Assembly (NCBI GenBank): GCA_026120185.1
Contig: JANUWF010002051.1
Span: 1,116,001 to 1,180,000 of the forward strand
Length of the DNA stretch: 64,000 nt
Reading direction: 5' to 3'
Source: Voacanga thouarsii
Lineage: Eukaryota; Streptophyta; Magnoliopsida; Gentianales; Apocynaceae
The notes beneath the pieces are model-generated. The model did not search any database and was not told the origin of the DNA. It saw nothing but the letters and a program-made list of their open reading frames with translations. The translations under genes and the position numbers were made by a program. How positions within the stretch are numbered: position 1 is the stretch's first letter; every line of letters begins with the position of its first letter. Below, piece by piece: positions 12,216 to 24,610 of this stretch.

Positions 12216-13571
12216 CATGTTCCTTGACAAAGATCCAACTTGAAGCTCCCTAAGAAGTTTGGCTAATTGGTCAATTTAATTCTCAAGATTATGAATACAT
12301 GCCTCGTGATTTGAAACTACTATAACTTGAAAGCATGAATCTATTGAACTTACTAACATGGATATCAACTGCTCCAGTGAAGGCTTAGGTGGATTTGATG
12401 GTTGAGCATTATATGTTAGAAAAGATTGAGATCTTTGAGTTCCATTAGGTTGGAAGCCTTGTCGTTGTGTTGTTCTAGATTATCTTAAGATTACTCCAAA
12501 AGAAATTTGGATGAGTCCTCTAACTTCGATTGTAAGTGTTTCCGTAAGGGTTATTTTCTTATTACCTATTACCCAAATAAGCAACTTGTTCAATTGATAA
12601 CTCTTGAGATGAACTCATAATTTAGCACTCACGATTTGGGTGCCCTCCTCAACAAAAATCACAGTTAACATTCATTACTTGCCCTTGAGGAGAGGCTATA
12701 GTAAATTATTCTATCTTTTGAGTAAGTGCCTCTATCTTAGCTCCTAAGTTTGCTACAACATCTATTTTGTGAACCCCTTAAGCACGAGCTTTAGGTCTTG
12801 GATTTTCCCAATAACATATATTCATAGCTTTTCAACAAAATTTTACAATTCTTTTGGGGGTTTTGTACTCGTTCTTTCAACTGAAGTATCAATAAATTGT
12901 TTTAAGGTAAAATTTAAACCACTATGGAAAGTCTGCATTTGCACTCCTAACTCCAATCTATAATCAAGATATCAAGATTTCCTTCCACCTTTCCCAACAA
13001 TCATATATACTTTCTTATTCCATTTGTTGAAAAGCGAAAATGTCTATTTTTAACTTAGTTGTCCTAGCTAGTGAAATATATTTAGTAAAAAATATCTCAG
13101 CAAGACTATTCCAAGTTGTGATATATCCAACTGGAAATGATTTCAATCAAAACTTAACTTATCCCTAAGAGAGAAAAGAAAGAGTCCCAACTTAATAGCA
13201 TCATTTGAAACTCTATTCGTCTTAAAGGTGTTATAAATTTCTAAAAAAACTTGCAATGTGGGCATTGGAATCCTCTTCTAGTAAACCATTAAATTGCATC
13301 ATTTGTTGAATCATCTAGATGATATTAGATTTAATCTCAAAATTATTAGCCTCAACCCATGGCCTTGTAATACTTGAATCCGCTGGCTTAGCAAAATCTC
13401 CCATAGTCCTTCCATCATTACCACTATTATTATTTTGATTACCTCTATTTATCCAAGATTTTGATTTAAACTTGCTAACTGATTATTAACCTGACTTAAT
13501 TTGTCAAATCCCTATTCGTTTTTCCTCTCAATTATAGTGAAAGTTCTTTCGATCTTGGGATTGAAATCCAT
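12216..13571 (-). pseudogene. gag relic of Tat/Athila element A
   Basis: The minus strand opens with MDFNPKIERTFTIIERKNE at 13571. In order it then shows SFPVGYITTWNSLAEIFFTK (retrotransposon gag core, near 13110), a WERW segment near 12980, AGVHKIDVVANLGAKIEALT-like sequence near 12750, a zinc finger CDFC-x3-GHPNREC near 12640, and a late coiled segment HNLENQIDQLAKLLREL near 12270 followed by NPRE. That order is the Athila/Tat gag layout. Many stops and frameshifts interrupt it. The PBS lies about 260 bp upstream at 13831. Confidence 0.75.
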
Positions 13572-13830
13572 AATATCTTATTTGATTCATCAGGTCATAA
13601 ATTGGAGATAAGAACTGAAAATAAACAAAGAAAAAAATTACTTAAAATTTACAAATTATAGACTAAGATATATACAATAGTGGTAAAATTACAAACAAAC
13701 TACACATACATCACAAAATTATACAAAACAACAGGAAAACTATAAATATGGCACCTAATTACAACATGGAATATATTTACATATATACATGGCTAAATCA
13801 ATAGAACTTAAACTTTCATAATATTGCTCC

Positions 13831-13845
13831 CTGGTAATGACACCA
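13831..13845 (-). promoter_or_regulatory. PBS of element A, tRNA-Asp type, decayed
   Basis: On the minus strand it reads TGGTGTCATTACCAG followed by GGAGCA. The intact Athila/Tat form is TGGCGCCGTTGCCGGGGA. The differences are C/T and G/A at former CpG or CpNpG sites. It lies 6 bp from the LTR end at 13852. Confidence 0.75.
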
Positions 13846-13851
13846 AAAACT

Positions 13852-15296
13852 TGATGCATAGGTTTTGGCATAGATAAAAGTTAATTTTTTTAAAACTCAT
13901 TCCTCAACCAAGTTTAATTAGAACACTAACTCCAAAACCACATATATAGAGTAAGTATACTCAACACAAAGTATAGCATAGGCAATTAATAAATATCAAT
14001 CCACAATGAGCAACTACCACTAATTACTCTCATTCTTTTGCCCAATCTAACAAAACTAGAAAGAAAAAAACATAATTACAACTACATATAAGATCAATCA
14101 TTGAACAAGAATAAGATTAAAAATATGTAGTTAGACAGAATTCCTTAAAAATATGACAAATATTAAGCAAGTAATTATCACAATTGATCATCAAATCTAG
14201 CATCATAAAGGATTAAAATATAAATTTCACCCCTTCTCGAGTTATAGATTTTCTATCTTATAATAAAATTAATAGATATCTCTACCTCATTAATCAACCA
14301 AAAAATACATTAAACTCATTATCTTAACAATAATATCCCAATCTTTAGCCAACATCAATAGGAAAGAAACTAACATCTCTATCTCTAGGTAATATTAAAA
14401 ACTCTATGATTACCAATTTTTAACCTTTAACTTCTTTTTAAAATTAATTAAGAGAAAATGAATATAAAATCAATTGAATTGAGACTTACCCTTCTAATCT
14501 CTCTCTTAGTTAATTAAAAGAAGGTGACAAATAATTAATTCAACTGATAAAAATCCAAGTAATCAAATACTAGAAATTGGAAATTAATTGATCAAAAAGC
14601 AAAACCTAATATAAAGCTATAGTTTTAGATCATCCTTCAGAAATACAATAAAACAAATAAAGTAATATTGTCAAGAAAGAAAAAAAAGGGAAAAAAAAAG
14701 GAACTCATAAACAAGTATATATTCTTCTTATATTGAAAACTCCTCCAAACAATGATACTATCTTCTCTAAAACACTTTAGCTACTCTCTCGCAATCTTGT
14801 ACATTGATGTATGGATGTGTATCTCTTTAGGGCTTCTTCTCCTTTTGTTAAATAGCTTCTCTAGTTGCCAAAAAAATGTCCAAAAGGGTCCATTTCTATG
14901 TCCAAATTAGTTTCCAAAAAATTCTAGCAGAGATTACCAAAATTAGCTTTAACTGGGAAAATCTACCACCACTAAAATAGTAAGAGGCTGGCACTGGGTC
15001 CTTCAAAGGGGCTAGTGATTTTCTATATTCTTCTCAAAATTTGCTCAATTTTTCTCTATTTTTCTAGAACGCAATTGTTTCTTGCTCCTTTCTAGGGACC
15101 GATGCTGGGCCCTCTCTGGAATCCTTTGGTTTCGTTCACTTTTTCTGTTATTTTTAACATTTTTTCCAATGAAACTCTTCCAGATCAGTCTACACAAAAG
15201 ATAATAAAGTGGAGGGAATGAATAGCCATTTAACTCAAAATGACACAAATATCACACAAATAACTAGAAAAATATAGATAAAATCAAGTCCTATCA
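13852..15296 (-). mobile_element. 5' LTR of Tat/Athila element A, 1445 bp
   Basis: On the minus strand it starts TGATAGGACTTGATTTTATC at 15296 and ends CCTATGCATCA at 13852, giving TG..CA termini. The PBS follows at once. The flank 15297-15301 is ACCAA; the matching TSD at the other end was not found. Inside are AT-rich stretches and less AT-rich blocks near 14990 and 15100 with no coding capacity. Confidence 0.75.
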
Positions 15297-16100
15297 ACCA
15301 AGAAGATAAAGGAGTAAAGAAAAATAATACTTCCCAACCAAAGGGTGAGTCCATGATTGCCAAATCTCCAAATAAATCTCTAGAAGGTAAAGATTACAAT
15401 CACCAAAAAGAAAAGCTACAAGGCTTGGGGGAAAAATTTTTGTTAGACATGAAGTTCATTCCCAAAGAAAGAAGTCTCAAACAAAGATAACAAAATGAAA
15501 AAGACACTACTTGAAGAGCCTATCCTAGAAAAAGGAAAACACATAAAAAATAAAGAAAAACCAAGGCAAGACACAAACAAGGGAATAAGAGAAAAAAACT
15601 AGCAATTTTCTTTCGAAAAAAGATTGGGAAAATACATTGAATGTTACATGGGTGTGTACAAATCAGTGCAGAATGCAAAGGAAAACATTTTGCCTAGCAT
15701 GGCTTGCAATATGGGCATGCTACAAATCATGCATATTTACAGAGATTTTGAAAATTGAGATTGTGAAGGCACAGGAAAATGCAAGGTTCCATAATATGTC
15801 ACAACCTGACGTCCATGTCACAAGCCATACAGCTTGCTTGAAAAGTTTTTCAAAACATTTTGGCTGTATAACTTGCGACTTGTAAATCATTTTATATTCA
15901 TGATAGTTTATGGTTTGTGAAAATTCTTTTCCCTTGCAAAATAGGCACAAAAAAGAATATATACACGAAAACTCAACAAAAAAAATTGATTAAGATCACT
16001 TATTAAAAGATATGAAAAACACAACTCTCTTGGATTGCCTCCGATGAAACACTATTGTTTAATGTCATTTACTAGATATGGCTGCCTTCCAAGTGTATGA
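15297..16100 (-). mobile_element. 3' non-coding end of a second Tat/Athila element (A2)
   Basis: At 16029-16092 the minus strand carries ATTAAACAATAGTGTTTCAT and then GGAGGCAATCC, matching the ACATTAAA..GCG..GGGAGGCAACCC segment that typically sits just after pol in Tat/Athila elements. Around 15310-15350 it resembles 9560-9620 and 36990-37040. Element A appears to have inserted here. No ORF is supported, and no 3' LTR was found. Confidence 0.5.
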
Positions 16101-16289
16101 TCTCGACAAAAAAAAAAAAAGGCAGATAACTTATTTTGAATAAGAAGGCAATAGATAAAAGATGGTGATAGTTCAACTAACATCATGAACCTTTATGAAT
16201 TGAAAGATGGCAGCGATGCATAATATTAATGTACTACTCATCCTTCTTAAGGCTTGTTGTTTAACTAAACCCCACTCTTACCCTACACA

Positions 16290-17500
16290 AAATTAAGTTT
16301 TACTATGTTCCCTAGGTTAAGAGGTTGGGATGGTAATTTGTTGGAACGTTGGGCTTTAATTTGACTAAGTTAACTTACTGGATTTTCTAAATTTTGTATG
16401 CTAGTTCTACTTTCCTTTTGAAAAGAGAGGAAACTAGAAATAAGAGACTTGACCATATCTTTTAAAGGCACACCTTGACATTGAGGAGGTGGTGTATTAG
16501 AAGGATGGTTTGCAAAATTGGGTAGCCAACCCCCATAGTTACCCCACCTAAGGTTTGGGTAATCATGCTATTCCTTATTATAGGTGTTTAAAAATGGATT
16601 ATAGCCTCTAAGGGGCTAATTAGGAAATCGTAACATATTAGCTTGTTCATTAACATTGAAAGTAGGACATGCATCACTGGTATGATCAAAAGAATCACCA
16701 ACATTACTTGTCCTTGTGAATTGTTATCTAACATCTTTCCAACAAATTGGTGAGCTACTAAACATTTTCTTCTAAAGAAGCTATGCCGACTTCCCCTACT
16801 TTCCTAATTGAGTCATTCTTAGTGAAAAAAAAATTGTATGTTAGCTACCATATTTGAAACGAAAGCCTTAGCAACTTATGGGGCTTTGTCTACAAAGTCA
16901 CCACTACTAACTGTATCAATCATTGACCTATCATGTGAAAGCAATCCTTTATATATAAAAATATTGAACAAGTAATTGGTCACTAATTTAATGATTTGGA
17001 TAACTAGTACAAAATCTTTTGAAGCTTTCCCACTAATCATAAAAGACTTTCCATTCAATTGCCTTTTAGCATATATTTCTTTTCTAATGGATATAGCTCT
17101 AGGTCCAAGGAAGTATTTTTCAAGAAAAAGTTTTTGCATCATCAACCAATTGTTAATGGACCCCATAGGTAGGTCATATAAACATTATTTAGCAAAACCA
17201 TTTAAACTAAAGAGAAATGCCCCTAATTTAATGACTTTATCTTGAATTACATTCGGTTTCATATTAAAACATATGACATAAAATTAAATTTAGATGTTTG
17301 TATGGATCTTCCTCTGATAACATATGAAAAGATTGCAAAAGTTGAATAAACCTAAAATGTAATTTAAATGCAATGGTTACATCAAGAATAATAATGCATA
17401 AAGGGTAATCAGATTAAATTGAAGAATTGCCTTTTAATGGAGCAATTTCCTCACAAATTCTATTTTTCTTAGGATTCAATTTAAGCTTTAGGTATTGTCT
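16290..17500 (-). pseudogene. gag relic of Tat-type element A2
   Basis: An open 96-residue part (16876-17166) reads GSINNWLMMQKLFLEKYFLG, then SIRKEIYAKRQLNGKSF, then YKGLLSHDRSMIDTVSSGDF, which is the Tat-type gag core. Downstream, out of frame, come YNPFLNTYNK, HDYPNLRWGNYGG near 16560 and RTSIQNLENPVS near 16420, the standard C-terminal order. The segment typical of the post-pol region follows directly at 16090, so pol is absent. Frameshifts and stops are frequent. Confidence 0.75.
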
Positions 17501-17686
17501 CCTTGAGTTATTTTCTTACCACTTCTTAGATTTACGCACCGAGATGAATAACCTATAAAACAAACTAAAAACAAACAAAAGGTCAGATTAAAGTAAGAAA
17601 AAAAATTTCAGCACCAAAAAATTAATGAAGATAAATTATCACAAAAGTTATTAACATAAGAAGAAGAAAAAAAAAATTCTTTTGTT

Positions 17687-17703
17687 CCCTAACAACGGTG
17701 CCA
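17687..17703 (-). promoter_or_regulatory. PBS of element A2, tRNA-Asp type
   Basis: The minus strand reads TGGCACCGTTGTTAGGG, two or three changes from the Athila/Tat PBS. It lies 5 bp from the LTR end at 17709. Confidence 0.75.
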
Positions 17704-17708
17704 AAATT

Positions 17709-19488
17709 TGTTATGAGATTTTTAGACGTACAAAATTGGGTTCATTAAGTATAGTCATCATGCACTAACAAATTTAACATCCTACCTCCTAAATGTATAG
17801 TATAGTAACGACAGGGTGTCGATCCACCAAGGAACAAAAGAAGTATATTCCATAAGAAAAACTATCTTCTTTACTCTTATGAAATCTTCTTATTAACAAT
17901 TAACCTAATAACTCTAATGATCTCTTAAGTACAAATAAATGGGAGAAAATCAATTAAAAACTAACTAATTCTACTCTAAAAATAATAAGAAAACACATGA
18001 GAAATAGGAAACCAAGAAACAAAATAGGAAACAAAAATGTAACTTTGAGACCAATTAGGAAACTGATAAGTTCTAAGGCACATATAATGAAATAAATTTA
18101 GGAAACTTATTATAAATGTGATCTTTGAGCACTTAGTTTTAGAACTCTGTCTTAATGCCTAATGTCTCTATCCTTGTAAAGGTGGACTAATTCTTACTTA
18201 ACGGCCAAGTTAAAATCCATAATTTAATTCTTAACCTAAGTTAGCTTGATTAATGCTTTTTCTTAGTAACTTTAATATTTGAGTTAGTAAATGTCTTAAA
18301 TCAAAAACCAAAGTAATAAACAAACTCAAGCATCACCAACATCAAGTTATACATAACCAAACTGTAATTATATGAAACTTAAATTATGCAATTCCCTATT
18401 AATTTAACCAAGCCAAAACTTTAACTTAATTAAATCAATAGATGCTACAAGAAAATTAACCTAAAGTTGAATTATCTTTAATCAATCTAAGATTAAGAAT
18501 CCTAACTATACAATTATGAAAATCAAATATGCAGCACTAAACATAAAAGAACTAAACATAGTTGATAGAGAAGAAAGCCGAAATTGTACAAATACTCAAA
18601 AGACAATCTATAGAATATCAAAGATAGAATCTTTGTTATATAAATCTCACAGTACTAAAATCAATATCAAAACATAGCCAAGAAACATAGCAAGAGTCTT
18701 AATTATTTGAATACAAAGAAAATATACGAACATAACAATTTAGAAATAGAAAAAGTTGAAAAGATAAACTTAGTTCACCCACAATCTCAAATTTTTCTTG
18801 CTTTCAGAATTTTTTCTTCTCCTTGAGATTCACCTTCGATATTTTGCCTTCAAAAAGATGAAAGAAAGATGTAGAATTATACAAAGTTATGTTCTCCCTA
18901 GTCCAGGGTCAATTTGTACAGCTTTCCACCATCTTTAGATCAAGATTAGCACTTTCTAAAGCCACCAGGAGTGTGGCATAGGATGTTGCACAGCTGTACA
19001 CTTGGGCATGCAACTTGCAAAAAACTCTCACAACCGACGTAGGCAGATTCATGGCTATGTGTATCCTACAAACAACTCAACACGAGCTTCTGCGCGGCCA
19101 TGCTCTTTGCTATGTAGTTTGCAAGTTTCCAAAGCTAATCATTTGCATATCTATGCACAACTTTTGAGAAGTGCATTTTTACTTTGTGCAGCACGATTCG
19201 TGGCATGGACGTGCCACAAGCCATGTACACTTTTGGGAAACTCTGTTTTTTCTCTATTTAGCACGGTTTGATGTATGGATATGCAAAATCTTGTGCATTA
19301 ACATTATAGCGATTTACAAATCTTATATAATAGCTTCCCAAGGCTTTTCAAATCATCTGACAATCATCTTTTGTTCCAAAATTGATTATCTAAGCCCTGT
19401 TTTTACTCTTTTTTCACTAAGTGACCTAAAAACCTAAAAGAACAAAAACTAAATAGAAATCATCCATAATCACACACATGGATACACA
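17709..19488 (-). mobile_element. 5' LTR of Tat-type element A2, about 1.78 kb
   Basis: The inner end reads CTCATAACA on the minus strand, next to the PBS. The outer end is placed at 19488, where the minus strand starts TGTGTATCCATGTGTGTG. The outer boundary rests on TG and on similarity of the following text to Tat LTR starts; no TSD partner was found. ORFs at 19002-19437 are chance frames in the LTR. Confidence 0.6.
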
Positions 19489-20555
19489 AAACCTAAGTAA
19501 AAAGGATACAAAAATATGAATTTTTCACGCTTAGTAATAGTGTATATTTATATAATTATATGGTGAGATTTAAAATATTTCAAACCGTAAAGAAGTTCCT
19601 AAATAACTCCACAATTTCTCAATATTCTTTTTTTTTTCTTTCAAATGGGCAAGTATAATGACTTGATTAAGAGATGTGTCTTGGATAGTTAGAATTGAAA
19701 ATAGAGTATTGCAAATTTTGCTTAATAAAATAATTAAATTATGAATTTAAACGTTTATGGTAAAAAATCTTGTTCTAATTGGACTTTTCACATTTTACAT
19801 TTTTCCTTTCTTATTTCAAAATTTTAGTTTATGACCTCCAACTCTTAAAACTTATTAATCCTTACCCTTCCATCCATTTGGAATGTTCACTTAGACTAAC
19901 AGTTTCTCATGTGACATTATGTGACAAACTCAAGGGTATTTTGGGAATCACAGAAAAATAATTAAAAAATTACTAAAATTGTTTCTAATTTTTTCTATAA
20001 AATAGTAAGGGTCCCATGCGAAGAAATTATTTTTTTCTTTCCTTTTTCCATTTCATTCTCCTTCTTCCTAAATTCTATCAACATTGCCAACATCATTACT
20101 AATGTCGGAGCCCTTTGCCTCCCTTCTCTCTTCTCCTTTTGTCCTCGTCCTCCTACTCTTTTTGTTCCCCCATTCCTTCTCCCTATTTCATCTATGTTTT
20201 TGGCCAAGTTAGGGTGCAACAAGTCTAACTAAAATTGCAAAGTTGGCATGGCAATTGCAACCGCTGTCTACCCCATAACCTTGTCTGTACTACGACCTCC
20301 TAGCTACCTTCTTCTCCTTTTTCCCTTATTCTCATTGCTGCCATTACTGAAGCCATTTCTCATAGTTCCCTTTCTCGCCTCCAATCTTTCTTTCTTATCC
20401 TTCCTATTTCATTTCATTCCCCTGTGTCCCACTACTTGCCCTTGATTGTGATATAATTGGAGTATAAAAGAAAAAGTATATCTCAACCAAAGGATATGTT
20501 GGTATTCATTAGAATCATATGTAAAGGCTTCCTCCTCCTTTACCTTTACCATCAG
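19489..20555. other. unassigned AT-rich and pyrimidine-rich sequence
   Basis: I see no recognisable gene, LTR terminus or TSD. 20020-20430 is rich in C/T on the plus strand and gives long but featureless hydrophobic ORFs. Confidence 0.5.
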
Positions 20556-20617
20556 ATCTTGGAACAAAATATGGGAAGATCTAAAAAATCTCGGAACAGA
20601 ATATGGGAAGATCTAGA
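20556..20617. repeat. tandem duplication, two units, 32-bp period
   Basis: The units start ATCTTGGAACAAAATATGGG (20556) and ATCTCGGAACAGAATATGGG (20588). They differ at a few bases and each ends in an AAGATCT site. Confidence 0.8.
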
Positions 20618-20657
20618 AGGAAAGATCTAGCAGTGATGAAATTGAGGTATTCTAATA

Positions 20658-22245
20658 TCATACTTTTATTGTTATTCCATATAAGATTGAGGTATACCAA
20701 TATTTATTATAATATCTAAAAACATACATTAGCCTTACTAGAAGGAGAATTTTTAAGAAACAAAATTCTATGATATATATGCTTTTATGAGTGTTAACAA
20801 CCAAAACTATTTCTCTTATAATAAAATTTTTGAGCACCAAGTAACTTGTCGAGATTGATGTTTCCATTGGTGAATTTCAATCACGAACCTTTTTCTTTAG
20901 AGAATCATGTCCAATAGACGATGTATCAAGTACTTCCAATTTTTCATGTAATTGTTTGCCTTCTAGCATAAGAGAATCTATACAACAAGATGATATTACT
21001 TTTTCAATGCTCAAATCATGTAAGGAAACAAGTCTTTATATTTTCATTACGAAACTTTTCATTTTCATCAAGCAAGAAATGAATCCTAGATTTTATCTCT
21101 TTATTGTTTTTGTGCATCTTTTTAAATTAATCAACTATTTTACACAACATATTATTTGAATAAATATCATCATATTCATTTTCCACTAAGGGTTTAGAAG
21201 TATTTACCTTATCTTGAGTAGCTATGAAATTTATATTTACCCTCTCCTATAAGTGACCCCTATCATCATCTTCCCCTTCGGTTTCTTCTTGATGCGAAGT
21301 AGATACTAGTGCTTACTTCAGTTTCTTCACTTCTACACTCATAACAATGACTCACAACTTTATTTGATGTGCTCGTTTGAGATTCTTGTGTTTGCTTTCA
21401 CTTTTAAAATTACCTCTTCGTGGTATTTCTTTTCAAATTTTTTTCATGATCAAGGAACTGTCTTCATCATTATTTCTATTCTCTTCTCTATTTGAATGAC
21501 ATTTTTCTTCGTTTCCTCTCTTATTAGCTTTGATAGAAACACCTTTCTTTCCTCTATCATCTTTGTCTTCTTTATATATTCTCTTCATGTTCATTTGATG
21601 AGTTTAATAGTAATCTATGAGGTTCTTTATAGGTAGATTGTTTATATCCTTAGAATCCTCAAATGGCTAGAGTTTTTGGTTGCCATGATTTAATGGAGCA
21701 TTAAAAATCTTTCAAATTTTATTCTCCTATAAAATATATTTTCCCATATAATATAAGATCATTGACAACTTTAGTCAATTGTGTGAACATATTGATTATG
21801 GCTTCATCAAGCTTCACAGAGAACAACTTATAGTCCTTGACATGCATTACAAGCTTAGACTCTTTAAGTTGGTTGGCCCCTTCATAAGTCACTTCATACA
21901 TCTTTTACATCTCTTTTGGCAAATTTTATCTAGTAATTATATTATCCTCATTTGTATCGAGTGAACAATAAAGGATGTTCTTAGCTTGATAATTCAGAGT
22001 CATCTTCTAGACATCTTTATTATCAAATCTATCCTTTTTTCTTTAGTAGCTGAAAATTTGAACAAACTTAAAAGAAACATGAGGTCCATTTCCAATAGTA
22101 TCCCATATTTTAAAGATAAAAGAAGATATATCAATTCTCATGCAATTTTTTTAAAAACTATAGTTTCTTCCCATTAAAAAGGGGAATTCTCTTTGTAGAA
22201 AGTCCTTTTATATATAGGGAATGAGATATGGATTAGCTAGTTCTA
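20658..22245 (-). pseudogene. Copia-type gag relic (element D)
   Basis: Read on the minus strand from 22240, it gives in order: RIDISSFIFKIWDTIGNGP (22140), AKNILYCSLDTNEDN (21970), VTYEGANQLKESKLVMHVKD and later INMFTQLTKVVNDL (21900-21760). This is the UBN2-type copia gag core. A lysine- and glutamate-rich stretch follows, then LLGAQKFYYKR near 20830 and a decayed zinc knuckle near 20690 (CF-x-YYNKYWYTS). A weak PBS-like ATTGATATAAGAG lies near 22248. Many frameshifts are present. Nothing of pol remains. Confidence 0.75.
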
Positions 22246-22258
22246 CTCTTATATCAAT

Positions 22259-23597
22259 TGAAATTTTTAATAGGGGGATGAATTAGGGTTTTAATAATTT
22301 TTGAAAACTTCTTCAAAAAGCTCAAATTGTTGAAGTATAGTTTAAATTTATAAAAATAGATGAATAGAGAAATATTATTATTCATGGGCAACATTGATGA
22401 AATAATATATATATATATATATATATATAAATTAATAAATAATGAGTAAAAAAAACCCATCACAAATCAGATCAAATTAATAATAAATGAGAAATCAAGA
22501 TAGACATAAAGCATTAAAGTGCATAAGATGAGAGAAGACAATGTTTACAACCATTAAACCTAAACTACTCAGGTTTACACCCACTGTCTAAAGTCTCTCT
22601 CTAGGATTTTCACAAAATCCACCAAATAATTAACAAGTACAACTCAATCTCACACACAAAAGGTTCACTATTCTTGGGTTTTTTTCACTTAACCTCCTAA
22701 AAATACACAATCAAGGCTCACCTATTTCATAATAGTTTTATATCATACCCGAAGATCTTAAATCATAACAGAGTAGAGATAAAAAGATAGCACTACATTG
22801 TTTCACTGGTAGATTTGACAATGAAATCTTAATTCTTAATTTCCTTATCAAAAGATGTTTAAAATGGAAGCTCAAAAGACTTGAAGAAATAAGGCATAAA
22901 ATAGAGATAATTTTGCTTGATCGTACCATAGAAATATTGCTAATAACATTGTTCATAACATTCTACCAAATATCTTTTATACATGAGAGAAAAAGCCATT
23001 AACGGTTATTTGTAACAACCAGCGAAATCTAATTGTTACTACTAGTGTGGCAAGTTACTGCATTGTCCATTGACGTGCTCCACACTTAACTTTCATGATT
23101 TGCTTTTGTGCACTTTCAGAAAATGCAACTAGCATTTTTAGAGAAACAACTTAAGCACTTAAAACCATTTGTTAAGTGCATTGGGACATTACTTTTAAAA
23201 AAAATAAGTTCAAACGACTTCTCTTCAAATCAAAACGTATTAAAAGATAATTTCTGTGAGGAGTGTTGTTTTCAAAAGGGTTTTGTAAAACCAAGTCAAA
23301 TGAGCTTTGCAATGTTAGTGTAACATGAAACAAGATCTAGACTAAGATAAATATAAGATAAGAAGAGTTGAGCTCAAAAGCCATAATCTATAGAATAATC
23401 CTAGTGCTAAAAGCCTTCAAAAGTTTAAGAGATAGAAGCTTCAAGTAGCCCTTTAAAAGTCTTCATATAAGCTTCTCTTATATAGGATGTCTAAATAGGT
23501 CTTCATCAAGAGTAGAACCTATCATACTACATAAATAAACATATTAGTTTTCATTAATATTTGTCATAATCAGAACAAGGTTAATTAAAACTTAACA
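22259..23597 (-). mobile_element. 5' LTR of Copia element D, 1339 bp
   Basis: The minus strand starts TGTTAAGTTTTAATTAACC at 23597, continues with CTTGTTCTGATTATGACAA, and ends CTATTAAAAATTTCA at 22259, right next to the gag leader. TG..CA termini are present. No second LTR is seen, so no TSD can be scored. Confidence 0.65.
22405..22430. repeat. (AT)n microsatellite
   Basis: Uninterrupted AT dinucleotides within the LTR of element D. Confidence 0.95.
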
Positions 23598-24610
23598 CTT
23601 TCAAAGCTCATTTAGCATAGGATTAAAGTTGTTTGCTATTATGATCTCTACACTGTTAGTTATACCATTCGAGTAAATTAAATATATTTACAATATTGGT
23701 GTTTTGAAATTAAATAAAGTATATTTTATATATTTATATATGTTCACGCGCGCGCACACACACACACACATACACATACATGATTTGTCAATGAATTATT
23801 TAAAGATATTATAAATTAAGTGTTTATTTGTGAAACATATAAAGACTTGATTTATAATTTAATTTGAAATAAATTATCCAAGATCTGAAATAAATTTGGA
23901 CAATTTCTTTTTATGAGATTGTCTTGATTTTATTAAAGTCCATCTTTGATTTTGGTAGAAAAATGTAAAAATATATTTTCATATATTGGATTGAACTATG
24001 GATGTTTAATTTGTGGGATGGACCATACAAATTAAAATTATAAGATTTTTGTACGGGGATGCGTTAATCATGAGTGAATTATGATTTATGTTTACTAACT
24101 TGAAGTTCCTTCATAAGTTACCAAAGAGTGAGATTAATTTAATAATTAATACATTAGTATCTTGAGAAATAAAATAAAATAGATATAAAATATTTATTTT
24201 GCAAAATGGAATCCATCACTTTTAATAAGCAAGATCATGTCCTCTTAAGTTTTTCTGAGGGATAGTTAAATGTGAACTCAATAATTCATTAGTGACTATT
24301 GAATTTAATATGTACGTGTGATGTGATCACATGGAACTGTCAAATTGAAAAAAATACAAATTGCATATTTGAATGAGGGACACTTTAGTCATTTTGCTTT
24401 ATTCAAAATATCACAGTTGATCGATGGAGGATATGTAAGATAGATAAATCTTAAGATACAATTATTGAATCTAGTAATTTCAATTAGTCTAAGAGTGGAG
24501 TTACATTCTTTTAGTGGAGTGGAATATAATTCATAAATTATTTCAATAACACTCCTAATTTTTCAGTTAGGGTGAGCCATGTATTATTGGTTGTTACCCT
24601 GTTTGATCTT
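23598..24610. other. unassigned AT-rich sequence
   Basis: No ORF of note and no recognised LTR terminus. A CG/CA microsatellite lies at 23746-23780. The text around 24230-24340 has the character of a Copia LTR interior, but no ends could be found. Confidence 0.4.
23746..23780. repeat. (CG)n(CA)n microsatellite
   Basis: CACGCGCGCG is followed by a CA run with a TACACATACA end. Confidence 0.9.

Noticed and set aside
20248..20445. Leu/Phe/Pro-rich ORF as a signal-peptide protein
   Set aside because: It comes from a C/T-rich tract that is open on both strands (minus-strand ORF at 19995-20222); no domain.
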